64,000 bases of DNA. It comes from Blasia pusilla (Eukaryota; Marchantiophyta; Marchantiopsida; Blasiales). Of the stretch, positions 1 to 10,324 are shown in pieces; within the stretch, counting starts at the first letter, position 1; every line of letters starts with the position of its first letter. The notes under the pieces were generated by a model, which saw only the letters and a list, made by a program, of their open reading frames with translations, was not told the origin of the DNA and did not search any database. The stretch is taken from assembly GCA_050084515.1 (NCBI GenBank), contig CM114274.1:39804001-39868000 (forward strand), given 5' to 3'. The position numbers and the translations under genes were made by a program.

Positions 1-21
1 ATCGAGCAACGGCCAGGAGAG

Positions 22-300
22 ATGGCGACCTTAGCAGCATTTAGCAGTGCCATCACTTGGTCTAGTGATTTGATTGAGGGACATGTCCATGCAGAGGATA
101 CTCCCGTTCTTGACATTTCTATGGAGAGGAGTGTTATGGTAGCTGCATCATTCCGTGGAGGAGAGGTGCCGTTGTGGGGCTCGACTGAGGAGCTTCAACG
201 ATTGGCAGATGCGCACGTGCAGACCACGTGGAGCGAGGCGTTTGCACCAGAGCGTGACGGGTCTGAGGAACCCGAGGTAGCGGGGAGTGCTACGATGTGA
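22..300 (+). pseudogene. polyprotein segment upstream of the methyltransferase domain, function unknown
   Basis: An open stretch of 92 codons that is in the same frame as methyltransferase motif I and separated from it only by a TGA at 298-300, so it is probably the preceding part of the same protein. It is acidic towards its end (DGSEEPEV) and has no motif I recognise: there is no Asp-Ser/Thr-Gly protease site and no zinc knuckle. It may be a linker or the amino-terminal part of the methyltransferase module. Confidence 0.4.
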
Positions 301-1290
301 CCCTTCGATACTACACCCATTGTGTGGTGTACCCCGGAGGAGGGTATTCGAGTGTTAGATCTCTTTGGAGGGATTAGCACCGGGTTAGCTGCTGTTTTGC
401 AGGCATGAGTCCGAGTAATCTGGCAGGATTTGTATGTGGAGAGTGATGATGTTGCAGGCGCGTCTCACTACGACATGTGGCGCAATTACGCCTCGTTTTC
501 CCGACTTATTGCACTGCGTCCAGCGATCTGGGTACCGAGTTCCCTACCGAGGATATTTTGTTGTTGGGGCGCAGGACTTAGAGCGGGTAGGGACCATTGA
601 TTTGGTCATTTCGGTTGGCCATGTCGGGGCCAATCGAGTGTTGGACGAGCGGCGGGTTGGTGACACTTTCGATCCAGGTTGTTTTGGGAGATGTTGAGGG
701 TCTTACGGCAGTGCGGGAGCACCGGTCTCGTTCTCGGCCTACATTCGGAGAATGTGCCGATCTTAGAGACTCTCAGTCACGGGTCGTGACGAGTGCTCAT
801 CAGTGCGTGCTGGATCGGCCTAGCTAATCGCTTGTTCTTGGATGCGGCGAGTGTAGGTTCTAGAGCCCATCGCCCGCGTCTATGGTGGACCAACTTGGTG
901 CCCCATGCGGTGTTATGGAGGGCGTATGCAGAGTGGAGCGCCCCTCCCTTTGTTAGTGGATTCTATTCGATCCGGTCGCCGATCACAGCGATGAGGCACG
1001 ATGATCGACCACCGCCGACCGTGGTCAACAGGGTAGGCAGGCGCGGGCAGCCTTGCCCACGTTGTGAGTTTTCCGCTTCCTATGCATACAAGGAGGCGGT
1101 CCTGGCTTGGTTTGGGATGACCAGGTTCAGCGGTTGGTGGAGCCCAACGCCCGGCGAGAGAGAGCGGCGATGGGATTTCCCACGAGGAGTGACGGCAGTA
1201 CCATCGTGTCGAGGCATCACAACGCCATGTCTTGGGTCGAGCGATGGACTGAATCGCTTGACATGGATCCTCGGCTTGGGAGTGGCGAGC
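301..1290 (+). pseudogene. C5 cytosine DNA methyltransferase-like domain inside a gypsy retrotransposon
   Basis: Conserved blocks of C5 cytosine methyltransferases appear in the canonical, non-permuted order. Motif I (AdoMet binding) is VLDLFGGISTG at 352-384. Motif II-like YVESDDVA is near 440-462. Motif IV is FGWPCRGQSS at 610-639, with the catalytic Cys codon TGT at 622-624. Motif VI is ENV at 748-756. Motif VIII is AHRPRLWW at 865-888. Motif IX-like RRERAAMGFPTR is at 1152-1187, and a motif X-like block ends LTWILGLG near 1283. The span is close to a DNMT catalytic domain, and motif I resembles DNMT3 more than DNMT1. At least three frame changes and stops at 406 and 790 inactivate it. The motifs are seen directly; the family subgroup is inference. 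A DRM-type order is excluded because motif I comes first. Confidence 0.8.
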
Positions 1291-1884
1291 GGCCCTATGA
1301 GATCGCGACGAGATCACTGGGAGTTGCGTTGGTGAGCCCCATGCCTACCGAGACGGTGGAGGTAGTGGTTGGGGCGAGACCCGAGGAGATCTACGCACCA
1401 GGGGAGATCGGAGAGACACCCTTGGACTTCTTGGGATGTTTTGAAGGTACGCAAGGAGATGATAGCCACAAAGATCGGCGTGGTTTGGCACCGCACGTGG
1501 AGGAGATCAGAGTTTGCGATTGGCTACTGGAGAGCGGCCGAGTGTTGTTGTTCGAGACGGGTTACACCATAGCAACCACCGATACCGCGCCGGAGAGTCC
1601 TACCGTAGTCACGATGGAGACTTGGGAGCCGATATGGGCCCTAAGTTGACAGGGGAGAGAGCGGCGCCGAATACGTCGGTTCCTCGGGAGTTATAGGAGC
1701 GCTGCGTTTAGCATGGAGGATTTGGGTACGCTGAAGGGATCGGGATCCGCATTGAGTTGTCGAAAGTGATATGCCGATCTTCCGGCGACCCCTGCAGTCT
1801 GATGATATGGAGAGGGCTCGATTGAGTAGGAGCCAAGACTTGGTCGGAGCAGACTAGTGGAGATGTCGATGGGAAGTATGCATC
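1291..1884 (+). pseudogene. decayed linker between methyltransferase and reverse transcriptase
   Basis: Coding-like GC-rich sequence continues in shifting frames between the methyltransferase and RT blocks. The stretch EEIRVCDWLLESGRV near 1500-1545 looks protein-like, but I cannot assign it. A retroviral-type protease could be hidden here; no convincing D-S/T-G site was found. Confidence 0.3.
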
Positions 1885-2640
1885 GCCACTGTCATGCCCG
1901 CCAAGAAGGATGTGCATGGCAACTGGGCGGATAGGCGGATGTGTGGGGATTATCGACCTATCAATCGGCGAGACAAAGTCCGATAGGTATGCCATGCCCA
2001 CCCCCGAGACCTTTGATGCGATTGGTCACGCAAAGGTCTTGATTCATTGATTTGCGAGCCTGGATACCATCACCGCCTATCGATTGGAGGGGCGAGAGAA
2101 GACGGCATTTTGGGGCATCGATCCTCACGGGAAGGATTGTGCATGCAGTGGCGGTTCTTACCATTTGGGTTAAAGAACGCCCCGGCTGAGTTTCAGAGGG
2201 TCATGGATAGGATCTTGGCTAGTCTGGATTTTGCTAGGTGTTATATTGATGACATCGTAGTCTTTAGCGCCACGGTTGAGGAGCATGAGCAACATCTAGA
2301 GGAGGTGTTTCGACGATTGCAATTACATGGGCTGAAGCTACATCCAGGCAAGTGCAAGTTCTTCTATGACCAGATTGAGTACTTGGGTCATACGATATAC
2401 CCAGGGGGCCTTGGTGTTCAGCAGACGAAGGTAGAGGCTATCTCACGCATTCCACGCCCTACAGATGTGAGCCGTGTTCGCGCATTCATGGGATTGGCGA
2501 ACTTCTATCGGCAATACGTCAAGGGATTCAGTTCGATTGCGAAGCCGCTGACCTTGCTCACCAAGGTGGATCACGAGTGGCACTGGGGGGATGAGCAGGA
2601 GCGAGCATTTCGATTGCTCAGGACAAAGGTTGGCGTCCGC
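1885..2640 (+). pseudogene. Ty3/gypsy reverse transcriptase domain
   Basis: The domain begins with a block giving MCGDYRPINRRDKV and MPTPETFDAIGHAKV near 1940-2040, the fingers region of plant gypsy RT. It continues in an open frame with WRFLPFGLKNAPAEFQRVMD (2150-2210) and the catalytic YIDDIVVFS (about 2251-2277). The thumb/connection motif follows (FMGLANFYRQYVKGF). One frameshift lies near 2040. The enzyme would copy element RNA into cDNA in cytoplasmic particles. It is the 5' neighbour of RNase H and the 3' neighbour of the methyltransferase block. Confidence 0.85.
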
Positions 2641-2659
2641 ACCCATCTTGAGGAGACCG

Positions 2660-3090
2660 ATCGGAGGCGTCCTTTCGGTTGCTGGTGGATTGGAGCATGT
2701 TGGGGCTTGGAGCGGTGCTCACCCAGCATGATGATGAGGGTAGAGAGTTTGTGGTGGCTTACGCTAGCCGCTCGAACAACGCTGCAGAGGCGAAGTACAG
2801 CTCGTATGAGGGTGAGTGCTTGGCTGCGGTGAAATTTGTCGCGCATTTCAGGTGTTACTTATTCGGCAACCCTTTACCATCATCATCGATCATCAACCAC
2901 CGAAGTGGTTGATGGAGTCCGACAAGCTTTATAGGGGAAGCTTGCGAGATGGGCTCTGTTGTTGCAGGAGTATGATTTTCAGGTGGTACATAGACTGGAA
3001 CGCTCAACCAGGGATGCGGATGGGTTGAGTCGTAACCCATGCCCGAGTCGGCGAGATGCGACGGAGCTCGATGGCATGGAGAGAGTGATG
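2660..3090 (+). pseudogene. gypsy RNase H domain
   Basis: After a frameshift near 2640 the sequence encodes VDWSMLGLGAVLTQ (about 2682-2723), the usual D-x-S-x-x-G-x-G-A-V-L start of gypsy RNase H. It continues with FVVAYASRSNNAAE and a YSSYEGECLAAVKF block carrying the catalytic Glu. A further frameshift is followed by [20 protein letters not shown], the typical end of the domain with its Asp. The enzyme would remove the RNA strand during reverse transcription. Confidence 0.8.
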
Positions 3091-3239
3091 AGGAGTTGGT
3101 GCCAGGATGGGCGCGTCGACCTATTTAGGCATGTTGGCTATGGAGAGCCGAGTGTGGAGACCGATGGCGAGGTCTAGTGGAGAGTCTTTGGATCCCGAGG
3201 CGGTGAGGACACGACAAGTGGCGAGATATTCATGATGAT

Positions 3240-4518
3240 GGAGTAGTCTTAGAGTACCTTCGTCTTGGCGACCTTGCGAGCACCATGGATGCTAGAGAGC
3301 GGATTGGATCCTACAATGGGCCAGGACGGTTCCGTTGGGAGGGGACACATGTTTTGAGGGTTTGGGAGGATGGCGAGTGCGCGTAGTGCCGCATCCTTTG
3401 CGAGAGCACAACTAGTGCAAAGCATGCCCACGAGGAGTTGGGTCACTTTGGGGTGAAGCGGACGTATAGCTTGCTCAAGATTCAGTATTGGTGGCGAGGC
3501 ATGCAGACCGGCGTTCAGCGATTTGTTGCAGGTGCATGGTGTGTGATCGGGTCCGAGCATCGTTCAATGCTCCGACTCCTGATTGCATCCATTACCGATC
3601 ATGGGCTTAGGGTATAGATGGAGTTTGGATTTTGCGGGACCTTTGCCCTTGACGGAGCGTCACGATCGTTATGTGTTGGTGATGGTGAGCACTTCTCAAA
3701 GTGGATCGAGTTAGTTGCATTGCGACAAAGCAAGTGAGGGAGTAGCTTATGCCTTCCTTGACAGAGTCTTTGAGTCATTATGGCGCACCGGTGAGGTGTT
3801 GACAGACCAGGGTACCGAAGTTTCGCGGTGAGTTCCAGGCCTTGTGTGATCGGCGATCGACCACCACCGCGACGACCGCGAGATCATCCCGAGGCGGATG
3901 GATTAGCGGAGAGAGTTGTGCAGACGGTGAAGAGGGGTTTACGCAAGTATGGCTTGCAGAGAGGTCACCTAGGAGATTGGGACCTCGGTTGCCATGGTTG
4001 GCGATGGAATCTGATTCAGCAGCGAGGCATCCTTAGCGTCTTTTTCACCGTACTTGCTACTTTATGGCCGAGAGCCAGATTTACCTACGGCCATTCGTCG
4101 AGATGTTGATGAGGTGCTGAACCTTGATGACCCAGATGTATGGGTGCGAGCATGTTCTCAGAGGGCTGAGTTATTTCGGAGAGTGATGCCCATGGCATTC
4201 GAGAACTTGGCGATTGCACAACATCGGGATACGTTGAGGTATGCGACTATTCGAGGTGGTGGTTATCGACCAACTATCCAGAGGTTTCATCAGGGAGATT
4301 ATGTCTATTTGCAGCAGACGGCATCGACGACGTTGGATGTCACTGCAGGGCGCACTATCCTGAGAGTGCGTGACATTTTGCCATCGGGTGTTCTCTTGTT
4401 GGAGGGACGCGATGGTATGGTATGGAAGGACCATGTGCGTAATTGTGCGCCATGTCACCTTCCTAACATTGATGGTACAGTAGATCCGAGCTTAGTAGTA
4501 GTTCCTGCAGGCTTGCGT
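3240..4518 (+). pseudogene. gypsy integrase (zinc, DDE core and C-terminal part)
   Basis: The HHCC zinc region is present around 3423-3550 (HAHEELGHFGVKRTYSLLK). The DDE core follows. The first Asp is in DFAGPLPLTERHDRY at 3628-3672, the second in TDQGTE near 3805, and the Glu in HPEADGLAERVVQTVKRGL near 3888-3945. Several frameshifts separate these blocks. The C-terminal half is an intact frame from 4054 (GREPDLPTAIRRDVDEV through GVLLLEGRDGMVWKDHVRNC) that runs straight into the PHD finger. No chromodomain is seen. Integrase would insert cDNA into host chromatin. Confidence 0.8.
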
Positions 4519-4659
4519 TGTATGTTGTGTGGTTCTGCCCGTGGTGCGGCCACGATGCTAGTCTGTGATGGGTGTTCGAGAGGATGGCATATGGCATGTT
4601 TGACGCCACCTCTCACTAGGGTTCCTCAGGGACGATGGATGTGTCCCAGATGTACATAG
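4519..4659 (+). pseudogene. PHD finger fused to the integrase C-terminus
   Basis: The last 46 codons of the 4054-4659 frame form a C4-H-C3 PHD zinc finger: CMLCG, then CDGC, then WHMAC, then WMCPRC before the TAG stop. The eight metal ligands and the conserved Trp two residues before the last Cys pair are all present, so this piece is itself undamaged. PHD fingers read histone H3 tails. Here it occupies the place where chromoviruses carry a chromodomain, which suggests a role in target choice (inference). A decayed copy of the same module occurs in copy B near 7105-7200, so the fusion belongs to the family. Confidence 0.85.
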
Positions 4660-4839
4660 AGAAGGTAGTTCTACATTCCGACTTGTGTCTATGACATGGA
4701 TGACAAGGAGGCGACTAACGATGGGGCCACATGAGCACCGGCCTTCTTGCTCTTAGCGTCAGAGATTTATGTCATGGTAGATAGGGATAGATGGCTATCC
4801 GGAGTTAGAGGACCTAACCATCGCTAGCTAGGGGGCGAT
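4660..4839 (+). other. 3' untranslated part of copy A with polypurine tract
   Basis: A non-coding stretch follows the PHD stop codon and ends in a purine-rich run (AGGGGGCGAT) at 4830-4839, directly before TGGAGATATTTTGG. This is the expected place for the primer of plus-strand DNA synthesis. Copy B has the same junction near 7440-7455. Confidence 0.5.
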
Positions 4840-5453
4840 TGGAGATATTTTGGTTCTTCTTGTCTCGTTGTTTGGATGCCATGAGTTAGCATGGGATCAT
4901 GCGTGTTTGTGTGTGTGTTCGGTGACAGCGATGTATGTTGTGTAGCGATGTGTATGCGCACGACAGTTGTCACGTCTTTAGGATAGATCGGTGGGATCTA
5001 ATAGAGCGCCTTCATGAGTAGTGAAGGACACGCCCAGTAGGTCGAGGGTGACCTTCTGAGGCCCTTGGAAACCTCAGATAGCAGGTTTCCCCTTCCTTTC
5101 GGCTCATTTGGAGCCATATTTAGGAACTTACTATTTTAGGTAAGTACCATTTTGAGTATATGATCGACTTACTATTTTTGGTAAGTGGCCCTTGACCTCC
5201 TACATCAGGTCAAGAGCCAAGGAGGAGAGCTTGGGAGAGGAGAGGGGTATACCTCAAGGAGAGAGAGCTTGAGAGCTCATTCTCTTTTTGTTGAACCTCT
5301 TGGCATGAGGCAGCGGAGCTATGGTACCTTGCCTTGTGAGTGTAACCCAAGCCTCTCATTAGGAGAGTGGGTTTGGTTTGACATGAGAGAGAGTGCACAC
5401 CTTTGAGAGCTATGGTGTGAGATGATGGAGAGAGAGATTGGATCTTACTTTAT
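4840..5453 (+). repeat. LTR-like repeat of the methyltransferase/PHD gypsy family
   Basis: The segment starts TGGAGATATTTTGG right after the polypurine tract. Its 4968-5453 part is repeated with high similarity at 56511-57025, and its first 127 bases are repeated at 5454-5580. This is as expected for a long terminal repeat. The end at 5453 looks truncated, because the 56511 copy continues beyond the equivalent point. Exact LTR borders and a target duplication could not be set. Confidence 0.6.
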
Positions 5454-5580
5454 TGGAGATATTTTGGTTCTTCTTGTCTCGTTGTTTGGATGCCATAAGT
5501 TAGCATGGGATCATCCGTGTTTGTGTGTGTGTTCGGTGACAGCGATGTATGTTGTGTAGCGATGTGTATGTGCACGACAA
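5454..5580 (+). repeat. duplicated start of the LTR, joined to copy B
   Basis: About 127 bases nearly identical to 4840-4966 (about four differences by eye) start again immediately after 5453 and then switch at about 5580 to reverse transcriptase-like sequence. The junction marks a rearrangement or nested insertion between two family members. Confidence 0.6.
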
Positions 5581-7455
5581 TTGAGCCTAGAGTCCCTTTT
5601 GTTAAATGCTACATGTTGCATTGATGACATCATAGTCTTTAGCACCATGATTGAGTAACATGAGCAATATTTTACAAAGATGTTTTAACGATTATAGTTA
5701 CATATGCTAAAGCTACATCCATGAAAGTGCAAGTTCTTCTATAATCAAAATGAGTATTTGGGTCATACAATACACTCATATGGCCTTGGTGTTCGGCAGA
5801 CAAAGATAGAGATTATATCACATATTCCATGCCCCACGTATGAAGGTCAAGTTTGCATATTTGTGGGGTTAGCAAACTTTCATCGACGATACATCAGGGA
5901 TTCAATGCGATTGTGAAATCCCTAACCTTGTTGACCAAGGTGGATAATGAGTAGTAGTGGAAGAATGAGCATGAGATAGTATTTGTTGTCCAACAAGTTT
6001 AGAGGGATGTAAGCTCATCCCTCGTAGAAAGAACGATTGGTGCAACATGCCCACAAAGAGTTCGGAAACTTTGGAATGAAGCAAACATACAACTTGCTCC
6101 AAGTACAGTCTTCGTGGCAAGGCATGCACACACACATATAACAGTTTGTTGTCAAATCAATGGTGTATGTCATCGTTCAAGCTCGATCAAGTTTGAGCAT
6201 CATTGAATGTTCCAACTCCATAGTTGCATATATTACCAATCATTGGTTTAGGCTATATGTGGAATTTAGATTTTTCATGGCCTTTACCTTCGATAGAGTG
6301 TTACAATCGTTGTGTATTGATATAGGTTGAACACTTCACGAAGTGGATAGAATTGTTACATCGCTTGAAAAATCAAGTAAGGGAGTAGCATATACATTAG
6401 TAGATCAAGTGTTAATTCAATATGGCATACCAACGAAGGCGTTGATTGACCATCGTACCACTTTACGATATTATCTTGAGGCAAATGGGTTAGCATGTTG
6501 AGTTTTCTAGAGGTTTAAGAGGGATTTACATAAGTATGGCTTGTAGGGAGGTTACTTAGGAGATTAGGACATATAGTTGCCATGGTTGGCAATGACATAT
6601 AGGTTTAGCAAACAAATATCCATAGAATCCTTCTCAACTTATTTTCTACTCAATCTATGGATGAGATTTTTGCTTGCGTGCAACCATTTTTCGTAATGTT
6701 GGTGAGATATTGGCCCTCCTTGATTCTAATATATGGGTGTGAGCATATTCTTTACGCACGGACATATTTCAAAGAGTCATGGCTACGATTCAAGAACTTG
6801 ACTAATGTTTGGCACCAAGACACCTAGAGGTATGTAATTATCCAAGGTCGAGGTTATCAAAGATCTAGAGCTTTGTCAAGAAGACTATATCTACATGTAG
6901 GAGACATTACCTTAGACGATGGATGTTACAATAAGACACTTTTTTATAGAATGCCTCAGATGTTGTTATCCAATATTCTCTTATTGGAGAGATATGATGG
7001 TATGGTTTGGAAGAATCATATGCATAATTATGGGTTATATCACCCTCTTAACATTGTTAAAATAGTTGAAGTAAACTTGGTAGTAGTACTTGTACGTGTA
7101 TGATGCAGATTGTGTGAATCTGCCCAAGTACAACCACTATCGTAGTCAACCTACTCTATGATAGGTATTCAAGAGGATGGCATATGGCCATGGCATGTCT
7201 AACACCACCTCTCACTATATATACATAAAATAGGTAAAATATACACGAGAATATACATAAAGTAGATACAGTATAGTCGTAGATCTAGATTTACATTGGT
7301 GACATAGATGACAAGAAGGTGGTTAACGATGGGGCCATATGAGCACCCATCCATTTTTCTCTTAGCATGATGGTCATGTATATCATGGTAAGCAAGGATA
7401 AATGGCTATTTGGAGTTAGAAGGACCTAACCATCAACTAGGGGTCGATTGGAGAT
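5581..7455 (+). mobile_element. gypsy copy B, heavily decayed relative of copy A
   Basis: The segment aligns by eye with copy A in order: 5605-5965 with the RT at 2228-2590, 5985-6140 with the integrase zinc region, 6230-7100 with integrase (including a frame with GMVWKNHMHNYG at 6873-7103), and 7105-7205 with the PHD finger. The RNase H part is deleted. Stops are frequent. Many differences from copy A are CG to TG or CA; for example all three CpG sites of 2245-2279 are lost at 5623-5657. Confidence 0.75.
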
Positions 7456-8170
7456 ATTTTGGTACACGATCGTCTATGTATGTAGATACCATGACTGAGG
7501 ATGGTATCTTTTGTTTACGTAATTATAGACTGTGACAACCATATATGTTGTATAGAGATGTTTATGTGCATGACAACTATCACGTCTTTTGTAAAGGATC
7601 CACAAATATGTGTATGTGTCTTGGTTGAATATGGAGGACATCCTTAAGAAGATAAGGATGATCTTTTGAGGCCTAGGATAACCTTAGAGACCAAGTTTCT
7701 CCTTATTTTTTACTCATTTGGAACCATTTTTTTAGAAACTTGATGTTTCATGAAACTCTTTTTTATGAATAGAGTTAATTTTCCGTTGGGGTTAGAAACC
7801 TTGTCCTACTATTGATGATCAAGAGTAAAGGTCATATATATAAAAGTCACCAATGAGAGTTTTCGAGAAGAGGGCTTGGGAGAGAGAAAGGATATATCAA
7901 AGAGAGTGAGCTTGAGCGCTCATTCTTTCTGAAGGTTTACCAAAATGGGATCAAATATTCAATATAGAACTTTCCAAATATTTTCAAAAAATACCAAATA
8001 TTTGTATTGTATATTTCCATGTATATAAAAAATACTAGAAATAGATAATATATAAATGATGAGATGTCCAAAAAATTCTAGATTGAATATTCATGAATTT
8101 TCTAAGAAACAATATCAAATATTTGATTTATGCAAAACCTTGTTCTTTCTTTGTTGAACTTCTTTTATTG
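7450..8170 (+). repeat. decayed 3' LTR region of copy B
   Basis: The segment starts with the same TGGAGATATTTTGG as 4840 and retains scattered matches to the 4968-5453 repeat (TATCACGTCTTTT near 7578, TGATCTTTTGAGGCC near 7650, CATTCTTTCT near 7920). AT-rich insertions of unknown origin interrupt it. Confidence 0.45.
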
Positions 8171-8555
8171 ATGAGATCTATTTATTTAATTATTTATATT
8201 ATTTGAGAGTGCCTCTTCATTTGGAGATCACCTCTCCTTTTGATACATGTCTTTTTTTCCAATAAAATCATTCTTATCTAAACCAATAAATTCTCAAATT
8301 TAATTATACATTTAAGATGGGTAATTCAAAATTATTCATGTTATGCTAATATTTTTGTATATGCGTGAATGCAATGGATAAGAATGATTTTTACTGTCCC
8401 CTACATATTCTCATTCTTTTTTTTCTAGCCATCTAGAGTATCCACATGTCCTCTACACGTATGTATTAATTACTTTCTTCTCCTCTGCTACTCGTCTCAA
8501 AGGGGGAAAGGGTCGCAGACTGGTTTATATTTATGTGAGTGTGAATGATCGTAAT
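8171..8555. repeat. AT-rich spacer with a dispersed repeat
   Basis: No gene is seen. The part near 8410-8525 (CCATCTAGAGTATCCACATGTCC and following) has diverged relatives at about 12810-12900 and 55740-55840, so it is a dispersed repeat of unknown class. Confidence 0.35.
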
Positions 8556-8560
8556 GTGTA

Positions 8561-8770
8561 CTAGTAAAGTGCCTGTGCGATGCACGGGAAATAAAAAAGT
8601 GTTTGAAGAGCTTTTGTTAATGTGTAACGCGTGAAGGGAGGAGATTAATGATGCTTCACACAAATTCAAACTTTTTTCTTGTCGGTCGTAAAAGGAGAAA
8701 CATTTTCTTATTGCCCGAGTGCCACATGTCAACTATAGAGGTGTTTCCAAATCAAGAAAGCATTCTCATA
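8561..8770 (-). mobile_element. short non-autonomous Helitron-like element, copy 1
   Basis: Read on the - strand this ~210-bp unit ends in a hairpin (CCCGTGCATCGCACAGG) followed by ACTAG and a T, the 3' signature of Helitrons (hairpin then CTRR, with insertion before T). Related copies lie at 18757-18968, 24059-24245, 48510-48702 and 54672-54876. It has no coding capacity. Confidence 0.55.
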
Positions 8771-10060
8771 ATCTATATAATAATGGGCGACCACATATGC
8801 ACAATACGACAAGATAACGGGGCAATAAGATAAAATAGGCAACATGGGTAGAAATAGAACAAAGGAAACGAATAAGGATTTTAGTAGAATATATATTAAT
8901 AAATTAATAATTAATTTAATATTATAGTGAGTGAATTTTTACCTCAATTCATATTTGATGAAAAAAGGAAATAAAATTTTAATGGAGGAGTATATTTTGT
9001 TCAAATTTTATGGAAAAATAAATTTACTCAATGTATTGGGATATCATTTGAATTTGAATGGAGAATTTTAATTACTAAGAATAGTGAAATTTTATTACTT
9101 TTCTAAGATTTTAGAAAATAGAAATCAAATTTAAAATTTGAAATAAATAACATGAAAATTTTTAAAATAATCATATTAATTCACATTTGATATTTTGAGA
9201 AAAGAAAATGAATTTGAATGGAAAAGGAAAATGATTTCATTAATTAAATTAGCTAAGATTTTGGTTAGTGAATGTTATTTTGGTGGGAAGAGGAAGAGTG
9301 AAATTATTTAAGGGAGATGGGTATTACTTAAAGGTGAAATTTTCTTACCCTTTTAAGATTTTAAAAAATTGAAATTATACTTAAATTTTAAAAGTAAATA
9401 AAATTTTAAACATAAATTTAAAAAACTATTATTGACACCTATTTTTTAAGGCTCTATTGACATGTGATAATTAGAAGGAAAAAAGTTTGAATTTGTGAGC
9501 ACTATTCTTAAAACACTTCTTTTTTTTCCCTTCATCTTAAAATACCTTACTAGTAATGTAAATGAAAAAGACATAATGATACATGTGAGCATGATTACAA
9601 ATTTTATAATTTAAAATATTGACCTCCATGCATAAAGCTTTTAATATTTAAATATTTTAGTGGAAAAACTTAATCGTATGTCACGTTGTAACCTTATAGC
9701 CAAAAAGATACATGTCACCCTTGGGATGTGGGCAAACATGATAACTGGAGACACGTGTCACTTGCAGGCTTGGTTTGAACGCATATAGATTCATTCAACC
9801 ACAAAATTGGACTCAAGAACGAACTCACGAAAGAATAAATAAATAAATACTACCGCACGACCAGAAAACATAGCAACCCAGGACACGTGTCACCTCTTCG
9901 ATTGTCTGGACACTCGGAGGACATGCTACAAATAAAGGTAAAACAATAAAGCGAAAATAAAATAAAAAGTTTGAAGCGAAAAAGTGGATTAATTAAAAAC
10001 TAATGAAAAGAAATCGAACCAAAAGGGACAACCACTACGAGCATTGACAGCAACTGACAA
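8771..10060. other. AT-rich spacer, distal promoter side of the WI12-like gene
   Basis: Very AT-rich non-coding sequence up to about 9660, then mixed sequence. No gene is seen. The right part holds two G-box motifs listed separately. Confidence 0.5.
9751..9893. promoter_or_regulatory. pair of G-box/ABRE-type ACACGTGTCAC motifs
   Basis: ACACGTGTCA occurs at 9751-9760 and ACACGTGTCAC at 9883-9893. CACGTG cores bind plant bZIP and bHLH factors and are common in ABA- and stress-responsive promoters. They lie about 600 and 470 bases upstream of the TATA box. The same CACGTG core also occurs in local Helitron-like repeats, so function is uncertain. Confidence 0.35.
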
Positions 10061-10231
10061 ACCGGGAAACTTCCCGGTCAAGTCGTCAATAAAGAGTACG
10101 GGGGCGAACCTTCCTCATGTATGGCCTTCCCCGCCCACCGTGTGCCCGGAACACACTTTAACCGGCATTTTGGGACTTACCGGCGAATAAAGCGTGCGAA
10201 TGAACCTTCCTACTGCATTGCCTTCCCCGCC
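10061..10231 (+). promoter_or_regulatory. promoter palindrome and direct repeat with GAAnnTTC cores
   Basis: A perfect inverted repeat ACCGGGAA-AC-TTCCCGGT lies at 10061-10078. Two copies of a ~30-base direct repeat begin GAACCTTC at 10106 and 10202 and end CCTTCCCCGCC. All three contain GAAnnTTC, the half-site arrangement of heat-shock elements. They are 150-300 bases upstream of the TATA box of a stress-type gene. Function is inference. Confidence 0.35.
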
Positions 10232-10324
10232 GGGCCCGCGCCACGTTTCGAGGAAACGACCCGCGGGATCTCCCCCAGGTGGCGGCGTGACCGACTTGGC
10301 TCGCGAGCCGTGACTGGGTTGTCC

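Larger units (their letters stand above)
1..4839 (+). mobile_element. Ty3/gypsy retrotransposon internal region, copy A (methyltransferase- and PHD-bearing), decayed
   Basis: One degraded polyprotein can be followed on the + strand in the order unknown segment, C5 DNA methyltransferase-like domain, reverse transcriptase, RNase H, integrase, PHD finger, then a polypurine tract. The RT-RNase H-integrase order is that of Ty3/gypsy elements. Gag and the 5' LTR lie outside the window on the left. The coding frame is broken by several stops and frameshifts (for example TGA at 298 and 406 and a frame change near 610), so the copy is dead. It is GC-rich compared with the AT-rich spacer after 8 kb. 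A relative follows at 5454-8170, and its LTR sequence recurs at 56511. Confidence 0.85.

Noticed and set aside
301-1290. Assignment of the methyltransferase to the plant DRM class
   Set aside because: DRM enzymes have permuted motifs; here motif I precedes IV, VI, VIII, IX and X.
9751-9893. Confident ABA-response promoter call
   Set aside because: The same CACGTG core is spread by the local Helitron-like repeats, so presence alone is weak evidence.
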